This document shows positions 24,160 through 35,380 of a stretch of 64,000 nt of DNA, one piece after another. The notes under the pieces are model-generated. The model was not told where the DNA came from. It did no database searches and saw nothing but the letters and a program-made list of their open reading frames with translations. This DNA is from Vermamoeba vermiformis. Taxonomy: Eukaryota; Tubulinea; Echinamoebida. The stretch lies in NCBI GenBank assembly GCA_045837725.1, contig JBEWZL010000232.1, positions 548,381 through 612,380 of the forward strand. The letters run 5' to 3'. Positions within the stretch are counted from its first letter, which is position 1. Each line of letters starts with the position of its first letter. The position numbers and the translations under genes were made by a program.

Positions 24160-25010
24160 ATGCAAATCTCTTCTCTGATAAACAACACGAACGAAGACCC
24201 TCTCGACGAGCCAAAAATCCTCATCCGCTTTGCTCCCTACATAAATTTAGATGCTTGCCCTACAGCAGATGAAATCACCAACTATCTCAACAGAACCGAT
24301 AAACATATATTCCTTATGCTAGGCCAAAAGAACTTTTCGATCAGGTAACCCAAAAACTTATTTTTTGAATTTCCATCGGATGATATCAGCAATTTAGTCC
24401 CGCTTTATGCACAATATTGCAATCGAACGCGTCACTTTTACCGTGGCGACTACTTAGTTCCCTTTCCGGCACTTTTACTAACTCGTAAATTCGTTTTAGT
24501 TCTAAAGCGTATGAGCTTTCACTGCGCGAGTTTGCCGTTATATTATGGAAGGTATCTCTGCTACGAAGGATTACAAACAAAGGACGCAAACTTGAAAAGA
24601 GCAACAAGTCATTTTTCGAATTCAAGCCAGAGCTAGACCTGATTAAGAGGAATATCGGTCATGTGCCTGTAGATCAGTTTTTAGCACTAGGGCAAGAGGC
24701 AAAAGAAATGAGGTGCTTGCGCATTTGGAAAAACCTAAGGAAATACTTCAGTTTTCAAGAAACTGAGCACGGTTGGTCTGTGCACCACTCAGCGTTTCAA
24801 CAAATTGATACACCAGAACGAATAGGCTCGGTCATAAACACGATATTGCCAATCAGGAAAAAGGCTCAAAAGCGCAGACAAAAAGGATTATTAAGCAGCA
24901 ACAGCGAGGAGGATCAAGACGTAGTTGAAAACTTGCCAACGCGGAATGCATCTTTAATTCCAGCGTTAGTCAATATCGTGCAAGAAGAGCGGAAACATTT
25001 AGGATTTTAA
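24160..25010 (+). CDS. Hypothetical protein
   Basis: Two exons: 24160-24343 and from about 24501 to the TAA ending at 25010. They are joined by an intron with donor GTAACC and acceptor CGTTTTAG that keeps the frame (FSI-SSKAYELSLREFAVI). The start is uncertain: an in-frame exon-like stretch continues upstream to an AG at about 24112, so translation could begin further 5'. The protein is mixed alpha/beta with a very basic segment (RKKAQKRRQKG) near the C-terminus, which could be a nuclear signal. I recognise no domain. It lies 388 nt after the PP2C gene on the same strand. Confidence 0.5.
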
Positions 25011-25600
25011 CACACCAAACAATTCAAACCCAACCAGCCATGTAAATGTCACCCTGCCCGGTTATTGCGTCCTAGTGGAATTTTACTTCGTACACTTTTG
25101 GTAGACACGAAATCTATACGACCTGATACCACCCAACTTATAATTCAATAAGTTTAATGTAGTTAATATAAACCAACGAAATAAATCACCTTTGTAAAGT
25201 TTAATTAATTTCGAAATCACAAATTTATCGAGAGGGGTTTGTGTGGAATCCTTTCATCGGAAGCAAAGTAATAATGAATGATCGCGCAGATATTTACGAT
25301 TTATAAACCTGAGATAAATTAAGCACGGCATTAAGCTCGGAAAAATAAACAATTTTTGGGTGATGAATTCAATTCATTTGTGTGTCACAATAATGTTTCA
25401 ATAGATTTATCAACGGGATTCCATTATTTAGATTGGAGATACGATGCAAATCATAATCTTTCAAGCGTGCCTGCAAAGTTAGAAAGATTCTTATTCGCTG
25501 GATGTGGTCTTGTCGCACAATTCGTGTTATAATGTGTACTGCGTAGCAGACGTGCCCGATTCTTCGATGCAAGTTGTAATCATCAAACGCGGTAGTTTAT
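25011..25600. other. Intergenic region between convergent genes
   Basis: AT-rich DNA holding two 3' ends. No convincing exon, RNA gene or repeat seen. Confidence 0.4.
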
Positions 25601-27234
25601 TTACAAATCGTCTTTTTTGATGATAAGTGTCGATCTATCTTTGACCTTGGAGTGCACGTCGTTGTATTGATAGCCGACTGTAATGTGAAAGTCTTTATCT
25701 CCAAGACCCATCTCTTTACGCCACTGATTTGCGCTAGGCCAGTCGATAAGAACGAAGTATGCCTCGTCTTTGCCGTCTTGCACGACTCCCAGACCCACAT
25801 CCGTCCAGTCGTCAGGAATTTTCTAAACATGGAGGATTAGTTTACGTCTTTAAAGATCAAAAATTCGCACATATCCAATTGAAAATAAATCTAAGCGAAA
25901 GAAATCACGTTTTGATTGAGTTGGTAAATATAGTAGCCCTTAAAATAGCTTTCGACGTTTATCGCGTAAAATCCACCACACGGATTATTGCGAAGTGGCA
26001 TAATAAATAGAAATAAAGTGGAATGCACCACTTTGCAATCGTGTAAGATCTTTACATACCGCAACTTTATCCATGAGGGCCTTTCGCGCGCTTTCGTTAT
26101 CTTCTATTTTTAGCTGCTCGAGGTCAGTCTTGGATACCATCGTAACGTGGAAGTCATTGCCATCGCGCTTGACTCTCGCTTGAAGATGCGGGCTAAAATC
26201 AAGATCGGGCTTGATGCTCAAAAGTCTCTCGGTGTATTTGACAGCAATCATGTTTACTGCAGGTCCGTATAGTCCGACGTAATTACCGTAGTAATAATTC
26301 TCTTTGATCATGCCTAAGGAAGTGAATCATGTCAGCGTAAATTGAATGCCGTTCGTTTTCCGCATCCAAAAGAATTTCGAAATGAATCGGTCAGTTCTGT
26401 AATTATGAGAACTTCTGCCACTAACAAATACGGAACATGGACCATAATAGTATCGCAAAAGTAAATTAACGAAACAATGGAGAGCAGATCCACCAATCCA
26501 TTGTCGGCAACATGGTCCATGGGAGCGAAACGATTCAGTTTGTGATTTACGTAATTTGCATGAGTTGCGATTAAACTTACCATCGGTAACAAGGCCGTTA
26601 TTCTCTTTTTTTCTTATCGACAAATAGCGTCGCTTGCCGTGGCCACAGCTGTCGTGTTGCATCTAACGACTCCGCGAGGTCATGCACGCGAGCTCGTTGT
26701 TTGTTATCCAATGTGGATGGGAAGTCGTACACGGTCTGTGCAGGATCTTCTTTAAACTTAATCAACTGTGCGTAGAATTGCTTGTCCTCTTCGGTAAAGC
26801 TGGCTGGATCGACATCCTTCTTATCTTTTGGTTTCGGTGCAGGACGATTCTTTTTATTGTCGTCTTGATCAGCTGTCTTTCTACTATCATTCAGCACCTT
26901 CAAATTGCTGTGCAGCGATATTTAGTTGAGAAAATTGAAGGAAATATTAATTTGAACTCTAAAATTTTAATTATGCGTGTATTGAGCGCCTAATTGCTAT
27001 AAATTGATGCTACAGTCACATGACGAATTACCTTAATTTTTGGGTAATATCAAAGATCGCACTGTCATTAACGTCCTCCGGATTTGCTTTCTATCCAGGT
27101 AGATATTAGATAATTTAATTTAAATTTAATTATAATAATTTAGCGCTACTAACTCTATTGACAAAGCAACGGATGACTTTGACTTCGTTGGTTTTAGCCT
27201 CAACGCCTTCAGGCTCTGTTGCATTTCGCTCCAT
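25601..27234 (-). CDS. R3H domain protein with 2H phosphoesterase domain
   Basis: Start ATG at 27234 (MERNATEPEGVEAKTN); exons join through donors at about 27142, 27018, 26578 and 26060. The R3H domain binds single-stranded nucleic acid: KQRARVHDLAESL (Arg-x3-His) continued by QHDSCGHGKRRYLSIRKK. The C-terminal part has the two HxT motifs of the 2H phosphoesterase superfamily, DFHVTMVSKTD and DKDFHITVGYQ, about 100 residues apart, so it should cleave cyclic phosphodiesters or act in RNA end repair, as in the 2H group found in the so-called Swiss-army-knife RNA repair proteins. Oddity: the two halves of the R3H domain lie in different frames near 26666-26671, with no intron between. This could be a sequencing error, a real break, or a frameshift site. 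Confidence 0.72.
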
Positions 27235-27389
27235 CAGGTGATTATTGAAGATGAATAGTGGTCTTAGTAATTTACTACAAGGAATTGAGAAAATGATGAG
27301 ACAACGGCTCAAATTGAAATTCTGAAGAATGACCAGGGCAAACTTTACTGTACACTAATTCAGCATTATTAGCGTAATTGGCATTTATG

Positions 27390-29437
27390 TTACAATGTCT
27401 TATTCAAATCACCATCGGCCACGTTCGTGAGACCGAGTGAAGGCTCGAATACAGGCGTGATCTTGTGATCTTCAACCAATCTGATCAAGAACGTTTGCAA
27501 ACACGCCAAAGTGATATGATTGGCCTTATACCTAAGATAATTACGACATTAGCTATATTGTACGCATAAAAGTGCGCGTTGTATTCGTACTTGGATGCCA
27601 CCATGCTGTCCCAGACCACACCACCGTGATTAACGCCGCTGACTTTGGCAAAGTACTGGCCAGGCAACACTGCGTCCTGATCAATCACCATGCCGTCGCT
27701 ATCAACACCGTATTGCTTCTTCAAGTACGAGTACGTCGATTGGAACACGGAGTAGTGACCTTTAGTCGCGCACGAGACGAAGCAAAATGTGGGCAAGTTG
27801 TACGTGCTGAGCGGATGTGCTGCAAAATATTCTTTACGGCGCTCGTAAGTCAAGTCGAGAATAGACTTGGTATCCACTTTGTACAATTTGTGTACGAAAC
27901 CCTCCATAAAGCCACGCTTGGACTTGTCCATCTTAATAAAATCATTCTGCGCGAAATATTTGAGTACTTGACGATATAAAGCATAGCGCTAAACTTACCG
28001 CTATTGCTACGCCGCCGAATGGACTTTGAAGAGAAATTAATGCAAAGACAATCTGTTTCAGTTCGGGATATTGTTCGAGCGTGGCCATCGTATCTAAGCT
28101 ACCTTTAAGTAATAAAAGGATTAATATACTGCCGCGATATCACATTGTGCGAACAAGTTCGTATTTTCGTACCTTTACTATGCGCGATTACCAAAATAGG
28201 TTTTTCGGTCTTCGCGTGCAGAGCTTCGATTGCCTCCTTCAGCATGGGCATATTAGTAGCTATAGTACCACCCGTATGGATTTTGGCCTTAGCCGCGGGC
28301 AATTTGTATTTTTTGAGCTTGTTGATGATGCAGTCCATGTAGAACGGAAAGGCGTTGCCCATCCAGCCCGGCACGATCAGATAAGCGAAGTTATAGGCTT
28401 CGGGCCGTAAAGAAAAATCTAAAAGTATCATTAAGTAATTCAAAACCGAAACTTCCTAATTTAGATTTGATCGTTCAAAAAAGAAATGCCAAAACTAAAA
28501 TCAGCCGATAATTCATTTTAAGTTGCTTACTCTTCGAATTTTTCTTTAGTGAGCCCAATATTTCAAAGAACCTTTCGCTCAAGTCGACAGAAGATTGCAT
28601 GGCCGGATCTTGTTGTAGCCATCCGATATGTTTGCGCGTATTTTCGGCTTCATCCTCTGCAACGCGGTTAGAATTGAGGCACGTGATCGACTACAAATGG
28701 CACTTACTATTCTCATTTACAACCTCGTCGATCTCCTGTGAAGTTACAAGGCCAGCTGCGATGTTCATTTCTTGCATCTGATCAGTCGCACTGGCCACGG
28801 ACTCTGCCGCCTCCGTTTCTGTACCGTCTGTGGAATCGCGCGGGGTACTCGCTAAATAGACAGGTAAGTATGGAAACTACGCGGAAAAATATAAAATACT
28901 CACTGGTGAAGATTTGCAAACGGAAAATAATTGAGTTTCAAAGCGAATCTGACAACAAATAAAATTTCGCGATTAATTTCACTCAAATAATATATAAATA
29001 CGGTATATATTATTACCATTGCCTACGAACAATGCGTGGGGCTCTGTTTTTAATTTAATGCTAACTGTCTCTTCGGATTCTTCGTTGTCCTCTTTGTGAA
29101 GCTTAAAAACATGTTCTCGAAGTTTAGTTTCAAAATAACGATGCGGTATTGTTTTTTTGAATTTAATTGTCTCGTGCTCGCTATTTGTTTCATTTGAGGC
29201 CGATTCTGTTGCGTTTTTACGGATTGCATCCAATTGAAATTCTACGCGCAGGTTTCTTTTATGCAATTCGAAGCTAAAAGTATCTTTCCACGCACTAATA
29301 GCATCTTTTAATATGGCTTTTGATTTATAGGAGTGCGATCCATGTTTGATTTTGATGGATACTGAAAGCACTCGATCGAGCACTTCGGTTGGCAGCCCTA
29401 TTTGATCCGCTGTGATTGTAAGAACTCGTTTATCCAT
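27390..29437 (-). CDS. Alpha/beta hydrolase with N-terminal C2-like domain
   Basis: Start ATG at 29437. The first exon reads like a C2 or other beta-sandwich domain (VLTITADQIGLPTEVLDRVL, then IKIKHGSHSYKSKA), weakly supported. It is spliced from about 28996 to about 28851, then an acidic linker follows. The hydrolase half has YLIVPGWMGNAFPFYMD (oxyanion strand), nucleophile elbow VIAHSKGSLDTM, FALISLQSPFGGVAIA, a candidate acid in YGVDSDGMVID and a candidate catalytic His in VSGVNHGGVVWD. This order matches secreted and membrane-associated lipases and esterases of the alpha/beta fold. No signal peptide, so cytosolic or membrane-peripheral. The stop TAA is at 27390-27392. Substrate unknown. 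Confidence 0.72.
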
Positions 29438-29677
29438 GTCTGCTATTTCTTGTGACTACAGCCTGCGCATATGAAATAAATAGAGCCGTTGTTGGTTTCA
29501 ATCCAAAACGAAGCGCACAATGACAGAAAAATTGGGCGTCAAATTTCAGTATTGAATTGCTGGATTTCATTTTGATACAATTGTACATCGGCTGATTATC
29601 AACAAATATTGCAGCATCATAAAGCCTAAGACGCTGCTCAGATATTTACAAAACGCATCTCGCTCGGTTCCGTGAAT

Positions 29678-30919
29678 CTATTGTTCGTCAAAACCTCGGA
29701 AAGGCATGTTCGGTCTTTGAAGCCAATTATCATCTGTATAGAGCGCGTTCTTGTCGACAAGATGCACGGTGTAAGCGTGGCGAGGCTTGTTTGAGTTGTT
29801 CGCGGCGGAGCGGTGCACGACAGCTCCGTGCAAGACGACGAGCGTGCCTGCAGGACAAGCAGCTGACACGAACTTATCTTCGGGCCACGTGGGTTTCTCG
29901 CCTGGCACGATGGGCTCTAACACTGCACCTTTGCCATCAGCTGTACGCTTAAATCGGTTCTTGATGCCGTCTGGCAGATTGAAGGATAAGTACTCGCGCT
30001 TATATTCGTATCAATAGCACACGTTACCTTTGTGAGAGCCCGGCAGCATGTACATGCATCCGTTCTCCGTGGTCGCGTCGTCAATGGCAAACCAAATGCC
30101 GTGACACGTGAGAGGCTCGGTGTGAATGAAAGTGCTGTCTTGATGCGGGACGACTTCACCGCCCGTGTGAGGCTGTTTGAAGATGTACATGGACTGTATG
30201 AGCAAGGGGTCGTGCAATCCGAGTTGATCTAGCACGTCCTTACACTTCTTTTGACGAGAAAACTTCGAGAACAGAGGATCCAAATCATGAAGGGCTACAC
30301 GCGTTAGATAATGAGATTTTCTGAACTTTCTTCGTGCACCGTGTACGTACCATGACCTATTTTATTGACCGCGAGAGACTTTTCAGTTTTCAATTTGCCG
30401 TGTTCGTCGGTAGCTCGCTCTTCAAGAAAGAATCTGATCTTATCGCTGCTGCCCATGAAATAGTCATTGCTATTTTTCTATATTTTTAATTAGCAACACT
30501 GTGCTGGCATATATTTTAGCCGACTTACTGCTTGGCCCTCTCCCGTGGTAAAAATTACTGAGTCTTTCATGTCCCAGTCATCTACGAGCTGATTCGCACG
30601 ACTTCGCAAGGCTTCAAGTTCTTCTTTAGGCACGAAATCTGGAATGCACAAGTATCCTATTTATTATTGTGAGTAAGGGCCACGAAAGATTGATTAATGA
30701 AAAACATTCGTGAAGATTTAGCAAAATCTGGGTTCAAAAAATTTTAAAAAAGTGGGAACTGATTCAATATGACTTCATTAGCGTTATATAAAAGTTATTG
30801 TTTATGGGCAATTTAATCAGTAATCGAATCATTGCATTTTAAGTAACCGTTACACACTCACCATCCTCGTGGAATTTTTGAATTTGTTCGGGCGTAAGAA
30901 CGTAATCGTAGTGGCTCAT
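29678..30919 (-). CDS. PHYHD1: Phytanoyl-CoA dioxygenase domain protein, PHYHD1-like
   Basis: Fe(II)/2-oxoglutarate dioxygenase. Start ATG at 30919 (MSHYDYVLTPEQIQKFHEDG), then YLCIPDFVPKEELEALRS after an intron, typical of the family N-terminus. Iron ligands: HQD in VVPHQDSTFIHTEP and the distal His in LHGAVVHRSAANNS; the 2-oxoglutarate-binding Arg follows shortly after (NKPRHAYTVH). The fold-specific GIWFAIDDATTENGCMYML and LPGSHK are present. Length about 290 residues, as in PHYHD1. No peroxisomal signal is seen at the C-terminus (FRGFDEQ). The physiological substrate of PHYHD1 is not known. It is divergent from the SH3-LRR gene, with 150 nt between start codons. Confidence 0.88.
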
Positions 30920-31069
30920 ATTGTATATAGTTAATTATTGTGTTAAAAGTGAATACGGAGCAAGGGGCGCTTCGTCGGATTATTTTGAATTTGACCGAAT
31001 TTTGACTTAATTCCTTATTCGGACCAAGATTTTGTTCGTTTATGAATATTGTCGATAGCGAACAACATA

Positions 31070-34000
31070 ATGGCCGCAATTGTATATGCAAAGGCTATTG
31101 GCTCGTTTGCTGCTAAAGGCCCTGACTTTCTGACTTTGAAGAAGAACGATCTGGTCAAAGTAATAGAGTTAAACAAGGACAGCGGCTGGGCAAAGGGTCA
31201 AATCATCACCGTCAACAATGAAAGTGGCGATATAATCAATAAAGAAGACGCTGGCAGGTTTCCGTATCATTACGTTAAGATAATTCAAAATTTCGATCCA
31301 AAAAATCAATTAATTAATGAGGCCGGAGAGGCTAAAAAGACTAAGAAAGAACGACCTAAATCTACACCAGCAGGATTTGGCGTTAATCAAATCGAATACG
31401 ACGCGGAAATACAAGAGATCTTGAAAGAGAATTTATTTTCAGGTAGGAATAATTGCAATCTATAATTGATATTTACATGGCATAAAATAACCTTTTGGCG
31501 GTCAAATTATTAAATTCTAACACGCACAAAATCTTTTATCGAATCTGACGTCCGTCAAACACGTGACGGCTTTCGGCAATCAGTTTAAATTCGCTTTTAA
31601 ATAATATAATAATATCAATAATATAAGTTTCGAATATGTACAGCCTAGTGTCGAAGGTTTACCTGGATCGGTCTAATTTTTAAATTTAAAATCAAAGCAG
31701 GAGAATCTCAACCAATTGTACGAGCTCCCAGAAAGACATCCACATTAGTGCGCAATGCAAATAATGCAAACAATACCAACCATAGCACACCAAGTAAACA
31801 CCACTCAGATCGCGACGATTTAACTTCAAGTGGTGGGCTTATTAACGATGCTATTGACGAGAGCGAGGATCCTTTATTACAACGTCGATCATCGGCCTAT
31901 GAATTGCCGCAATTTACGTTTGTTCCTAACGTTGCATTGCAAGCTGTTGCTATTGCCGACTTTCAGATCGGTGATCGTGGCTTATCGTTTAGTAAGTGCG
32001 GAGCAATTACGTCGTATTTTTAATACGATCGGTCGCGAATTTGGAATTAATTCCGCAATTATGCAACAGGAAAGGGAGATCTCGTGGATGTAATTTCAGC
32101 GGCAGGTGACGCGTCAAATCCTCGCTGGTGGGTCATTGAAATTGATGGAGTTCGTGGCATTGCCCCCGTAGACTCAATTCAATTCTTGGAAAATGATCCT
32201 GAAGTCGAGAGTGAATTGCGCAAGCAGCTCGAGAACATTAAAAAACAGGTACGCAAGCAGATCTGCTAAGTTTGGTTTTAGTCGTTAAAACTAATTATGA
32301 TGGTACTTCAGTTGTCAAAAGAGAGGTCTTGGAGGATAGAGACCATGGACAAGATTGACAATGTTGAGCGACAATTGAAAGGCTTGCAAATGGAGTACTT
32401 CAGACTGCAGCGGTACATGCAAATTATGCTCCAAAAGAAAGCCGTAAGTACTCTATTATGATATCTATAGTCAACGTTAGTATATCTACACGTGTAATAC
32501 GTCTGCATTTCGTTTTCATCGAGGATAAAGCTGATTTTGGTATTTTACCTTTTTAGGAAAAAGTTGAAAAGGTGATCGCAAAAGCACTACGCAACAAAGA
32601 GACGAAAATTTCGTTTGCAGAAATGAATGTGCGCACAGAGCATATTCAACCCTATGTATATAAGTCATTGATGCCCTTCGAGTCCATCATTTTCTCTCGC
32701 AACAAACTCACGCACGTAAGTACATTGTACGCCTTATCTCATTACTATACTAATCGTCGAATACAGATTCATGCTAATATCTGTTATTGTGCACCAACTT
32801 TGACCGAGTTACGGTTAGATTTCAACAATTTGATGGCGCTACCTAATGAGATCGGTTACTTGAAGAATTTGACGCATTTAGTGCTGTGCAAGAACAAGCT
32901 TAACGAGATCCCTGAGGACATTGGAAATTTATCAAATTTGATCGTGTTGAACTTGCAGGTACGTAGCAATAGTATCGAAAAGTAGGTGACTAACTGAAGT
33001 TTATTTCTTCAGGCGAATTATTTGTCACATCTTCCTGCCTCACTAGGCAATCTGACGAACTTAAAGGCACTTAATATCGCGCAAAATTCATTCACTGCCC
33101 TTCCCGAGTGCGTGTTCAAGCTGAGTGGTCTGTTGCAACTCTCGGCAAAGAAGAACATGCTGACGACGTTGCCCGCTGAAGTCGAGAACTTGACGAACTT
33201 GAAGGGGCTCTCATTGAGCGGGTGAGTACTAACTCGTAGTGCACGTTACAATACCAGTGCTAACATATTATTCGTCAAATAGTAACAAGATCTCCGAGTT
33301 GCCATTGAGCCTGTTGAAGTTGAAATCGCTTAACAAACTCACTTTGCACGATAACAGGCTACAGTAAGACAAGTTCTAAGCCCTTAAAACTAATTAACCG
33401 ACTTGGATTAGCACCGTGCCAGGAAAGCTCTATCAGTTAGCAAATCTCCAAATACTCAGCTTGGCTGATAATCCATTGCACGCACCTTACAGCGAGTTGA
33501 TTGATCAGAGCTGCGACAAGATATTGGCGTGGTTGCGTGACTTTGACTCCAAAAAGAGCGAGGTCTTTGGTTCACCATGTAAGCTTGTTCATATACACAC
33601 GACACGTCTCTAACCAATCTCCCTAGCTCTTGATGACAGAAAAATCAGCCATACACTGCGTGATCCTCAAGGCCGCAAGAGGTTCGAAGATTTTTTGAAG
33701 GTGCAGCTGCCGAACTATGTCATTGTCTTTCAATTTTGGCGCGATGTCGAAGCACTTACCAAAGCTCCATTGCAAGAACGACTAGACAAGGCTCGTGGTA
33801 TCTTCGATTATTACGTCAGAGCAGATAAGCTTCCCATCACACCTGCGGCCAAAGCAGTAATTGAAGCACGATTTGACAGCGGCGAGTTCGTGGAAGATGT
33901 CGAGCAAAAAGTTCATCCGTTCCAAGAATTGCAACGATTTGCGGTAGAACTATTAGAAAGCAAATGCTTGCCTCGTTACAGACGGTCCGGCTTCACCAAG

Positions 34001-35128
34001 AATTTCAGCGAAAGTTCGTTGACTCGACCGAAATCAAGTAGTAGTCTAATGAAGAAGGTATGTAATCATTGGACCATTAGTGAGGGTCGTACTAACTTAC
34101 CGTGCTATGCGTAGCAAGTATCGGGCACTATTCCCCGCCAAGATCCCGCGACACCTCGATTGAATCCTGAAGAACCACAAAAGAGTCCAGAAGGGGGTCG
34201 CAAACTCAACGTCGAGCACAGTATCAAAATTTGGATGAGTTCTGTGCTTGAAGAGCTTGTTCCAGCGGTACGTACTTAGTAGTTAAGTTCCTTGGTATCG
34301 AGGGAATTGATCGAGTTTTCCCTAGACTTCTTTGTTCGAGGCGACACGTGACGGTGTGATCTTGATCCGCGTGTTCAATGCTGTGCATAACAATAACTCA
34401 AAATTGCATTTGCGAATATACAATAATGAGCCCAAGAAGAATATAAAAGCTTTCATTAATGGCTGCGAGAAGTAAGGATAAGAAAATGTTGAACTTGGAA
34501 CGTTTCAGATTCGCTGACTTGTTTTTGCTTAGAATGGGTTTGAAGAAAAAACTGTTATTCAAATCGAGTGACTATAAGAAGGGTAATAATAAGAGAATAG
34601 TCAGCGGTCTTACATACTTTATGGAGTGTTGCAAAAAGGTACGGCAAAACTAGCGCTATATTTGGTCATTGTTCTTAACGCTATAAATAGCCTGCCCCAC
34701 CGCTTACCGGAAGCGTTAGCCCACCGTTGTCCGATGGGTACTCCAGCGAGGGATCCGCGAGTCCTTTGACGCGAGCTAAAACAGTCGTGTTTCACGGACT
34801 CACGATCCCGGAAGAAACTAGCGATGAAGAACTTGTCCGCAGCTCGGACCTTGGATCCATGAGTGCATCTGTAGATAGCAGCTTGAATCGATCACCGAGT
34901 AGTTTGAGTACCAGCCACAGTACCAGCAATAACAACAGCAATACAAATATTACCCGCAGCGAAGAACTACCGAAAAAGAAGAGCAAAAATAAGATTTTCA
35001 ACTTCTTTAAGCGAGCTAGTGAGAAGAGATTGGCGAAGCAAAAAGCAAGCACTGCTACGTCCACATCCGGTGATAAATATAGCCAGGAAGAACATGTATC
35101 AATCAGCTCGAGCTCATCCGACAGTTAA
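31070..35128 (+). CDS. SH3-SH3-coiled coil-LRR-RGS-CH multidomain protein
   Basis: Start ATG at 31070. Domains in order: SH3 (AIGSFAAKGPDFLTLKKND, then SGWAKGQI and FPYHYVKII); a second SH3 (ALQAVAIADFQIGDRGLSF spliced to KGDLVDVISA, with RWWVIEIDGVRGIAP); a short coiled coil (IDNVERQLKGLQMEYFRLQ); about seven leucine-rich repeats of the Ras-suppressor/SHOC2 type (LTELRLDFNNLMALPNEIG and so on); an RGS domain (LRDPQGRKRFEDFLKVQL, VIVFQFWRDVEAL); a CH-like actin- or tubulin-binding domain (IKIWMSSVLEELVP, FEATRDGVILIRVFNAV); then a Ser-rich tail with a basic patch (KKKSKNKIFNFFKRASEKR). It probably bridges G-alpha signalling to the cytoskeleton; that is inference. Frames connect across about a dozen introns. 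Confidence 0.85.
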
Positions 35129-35380
35129 TCAATTTTCTTTCTTTTATTTTGTTACTCCAGCACTTTTGTAATATAAATAGGAGTACAGATAGCAAAGGAA
35201 CGTTGTTGTGCGTAACAGTTCTACACTTTCCATAAAAAGAAAACTTTATCTCGTTGTATCTCCCAAAAAAAACTGCACAATTTGGCGGCAGAAATTTTGT
35301 TGGGTAATTACTGGTTAATAAAAACGAAGAAGCAATAGCAAGCATTTGAAGGGTATCAACAGAACGGTCGACGGCATTTA

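Noticed and set aside
28861-28965. Extra exon in the alpha/beta hydrolase gene
   Set aside because: It has splice-like ends, but including it breaks the frame; direct joining of the exons on either side keeps it.
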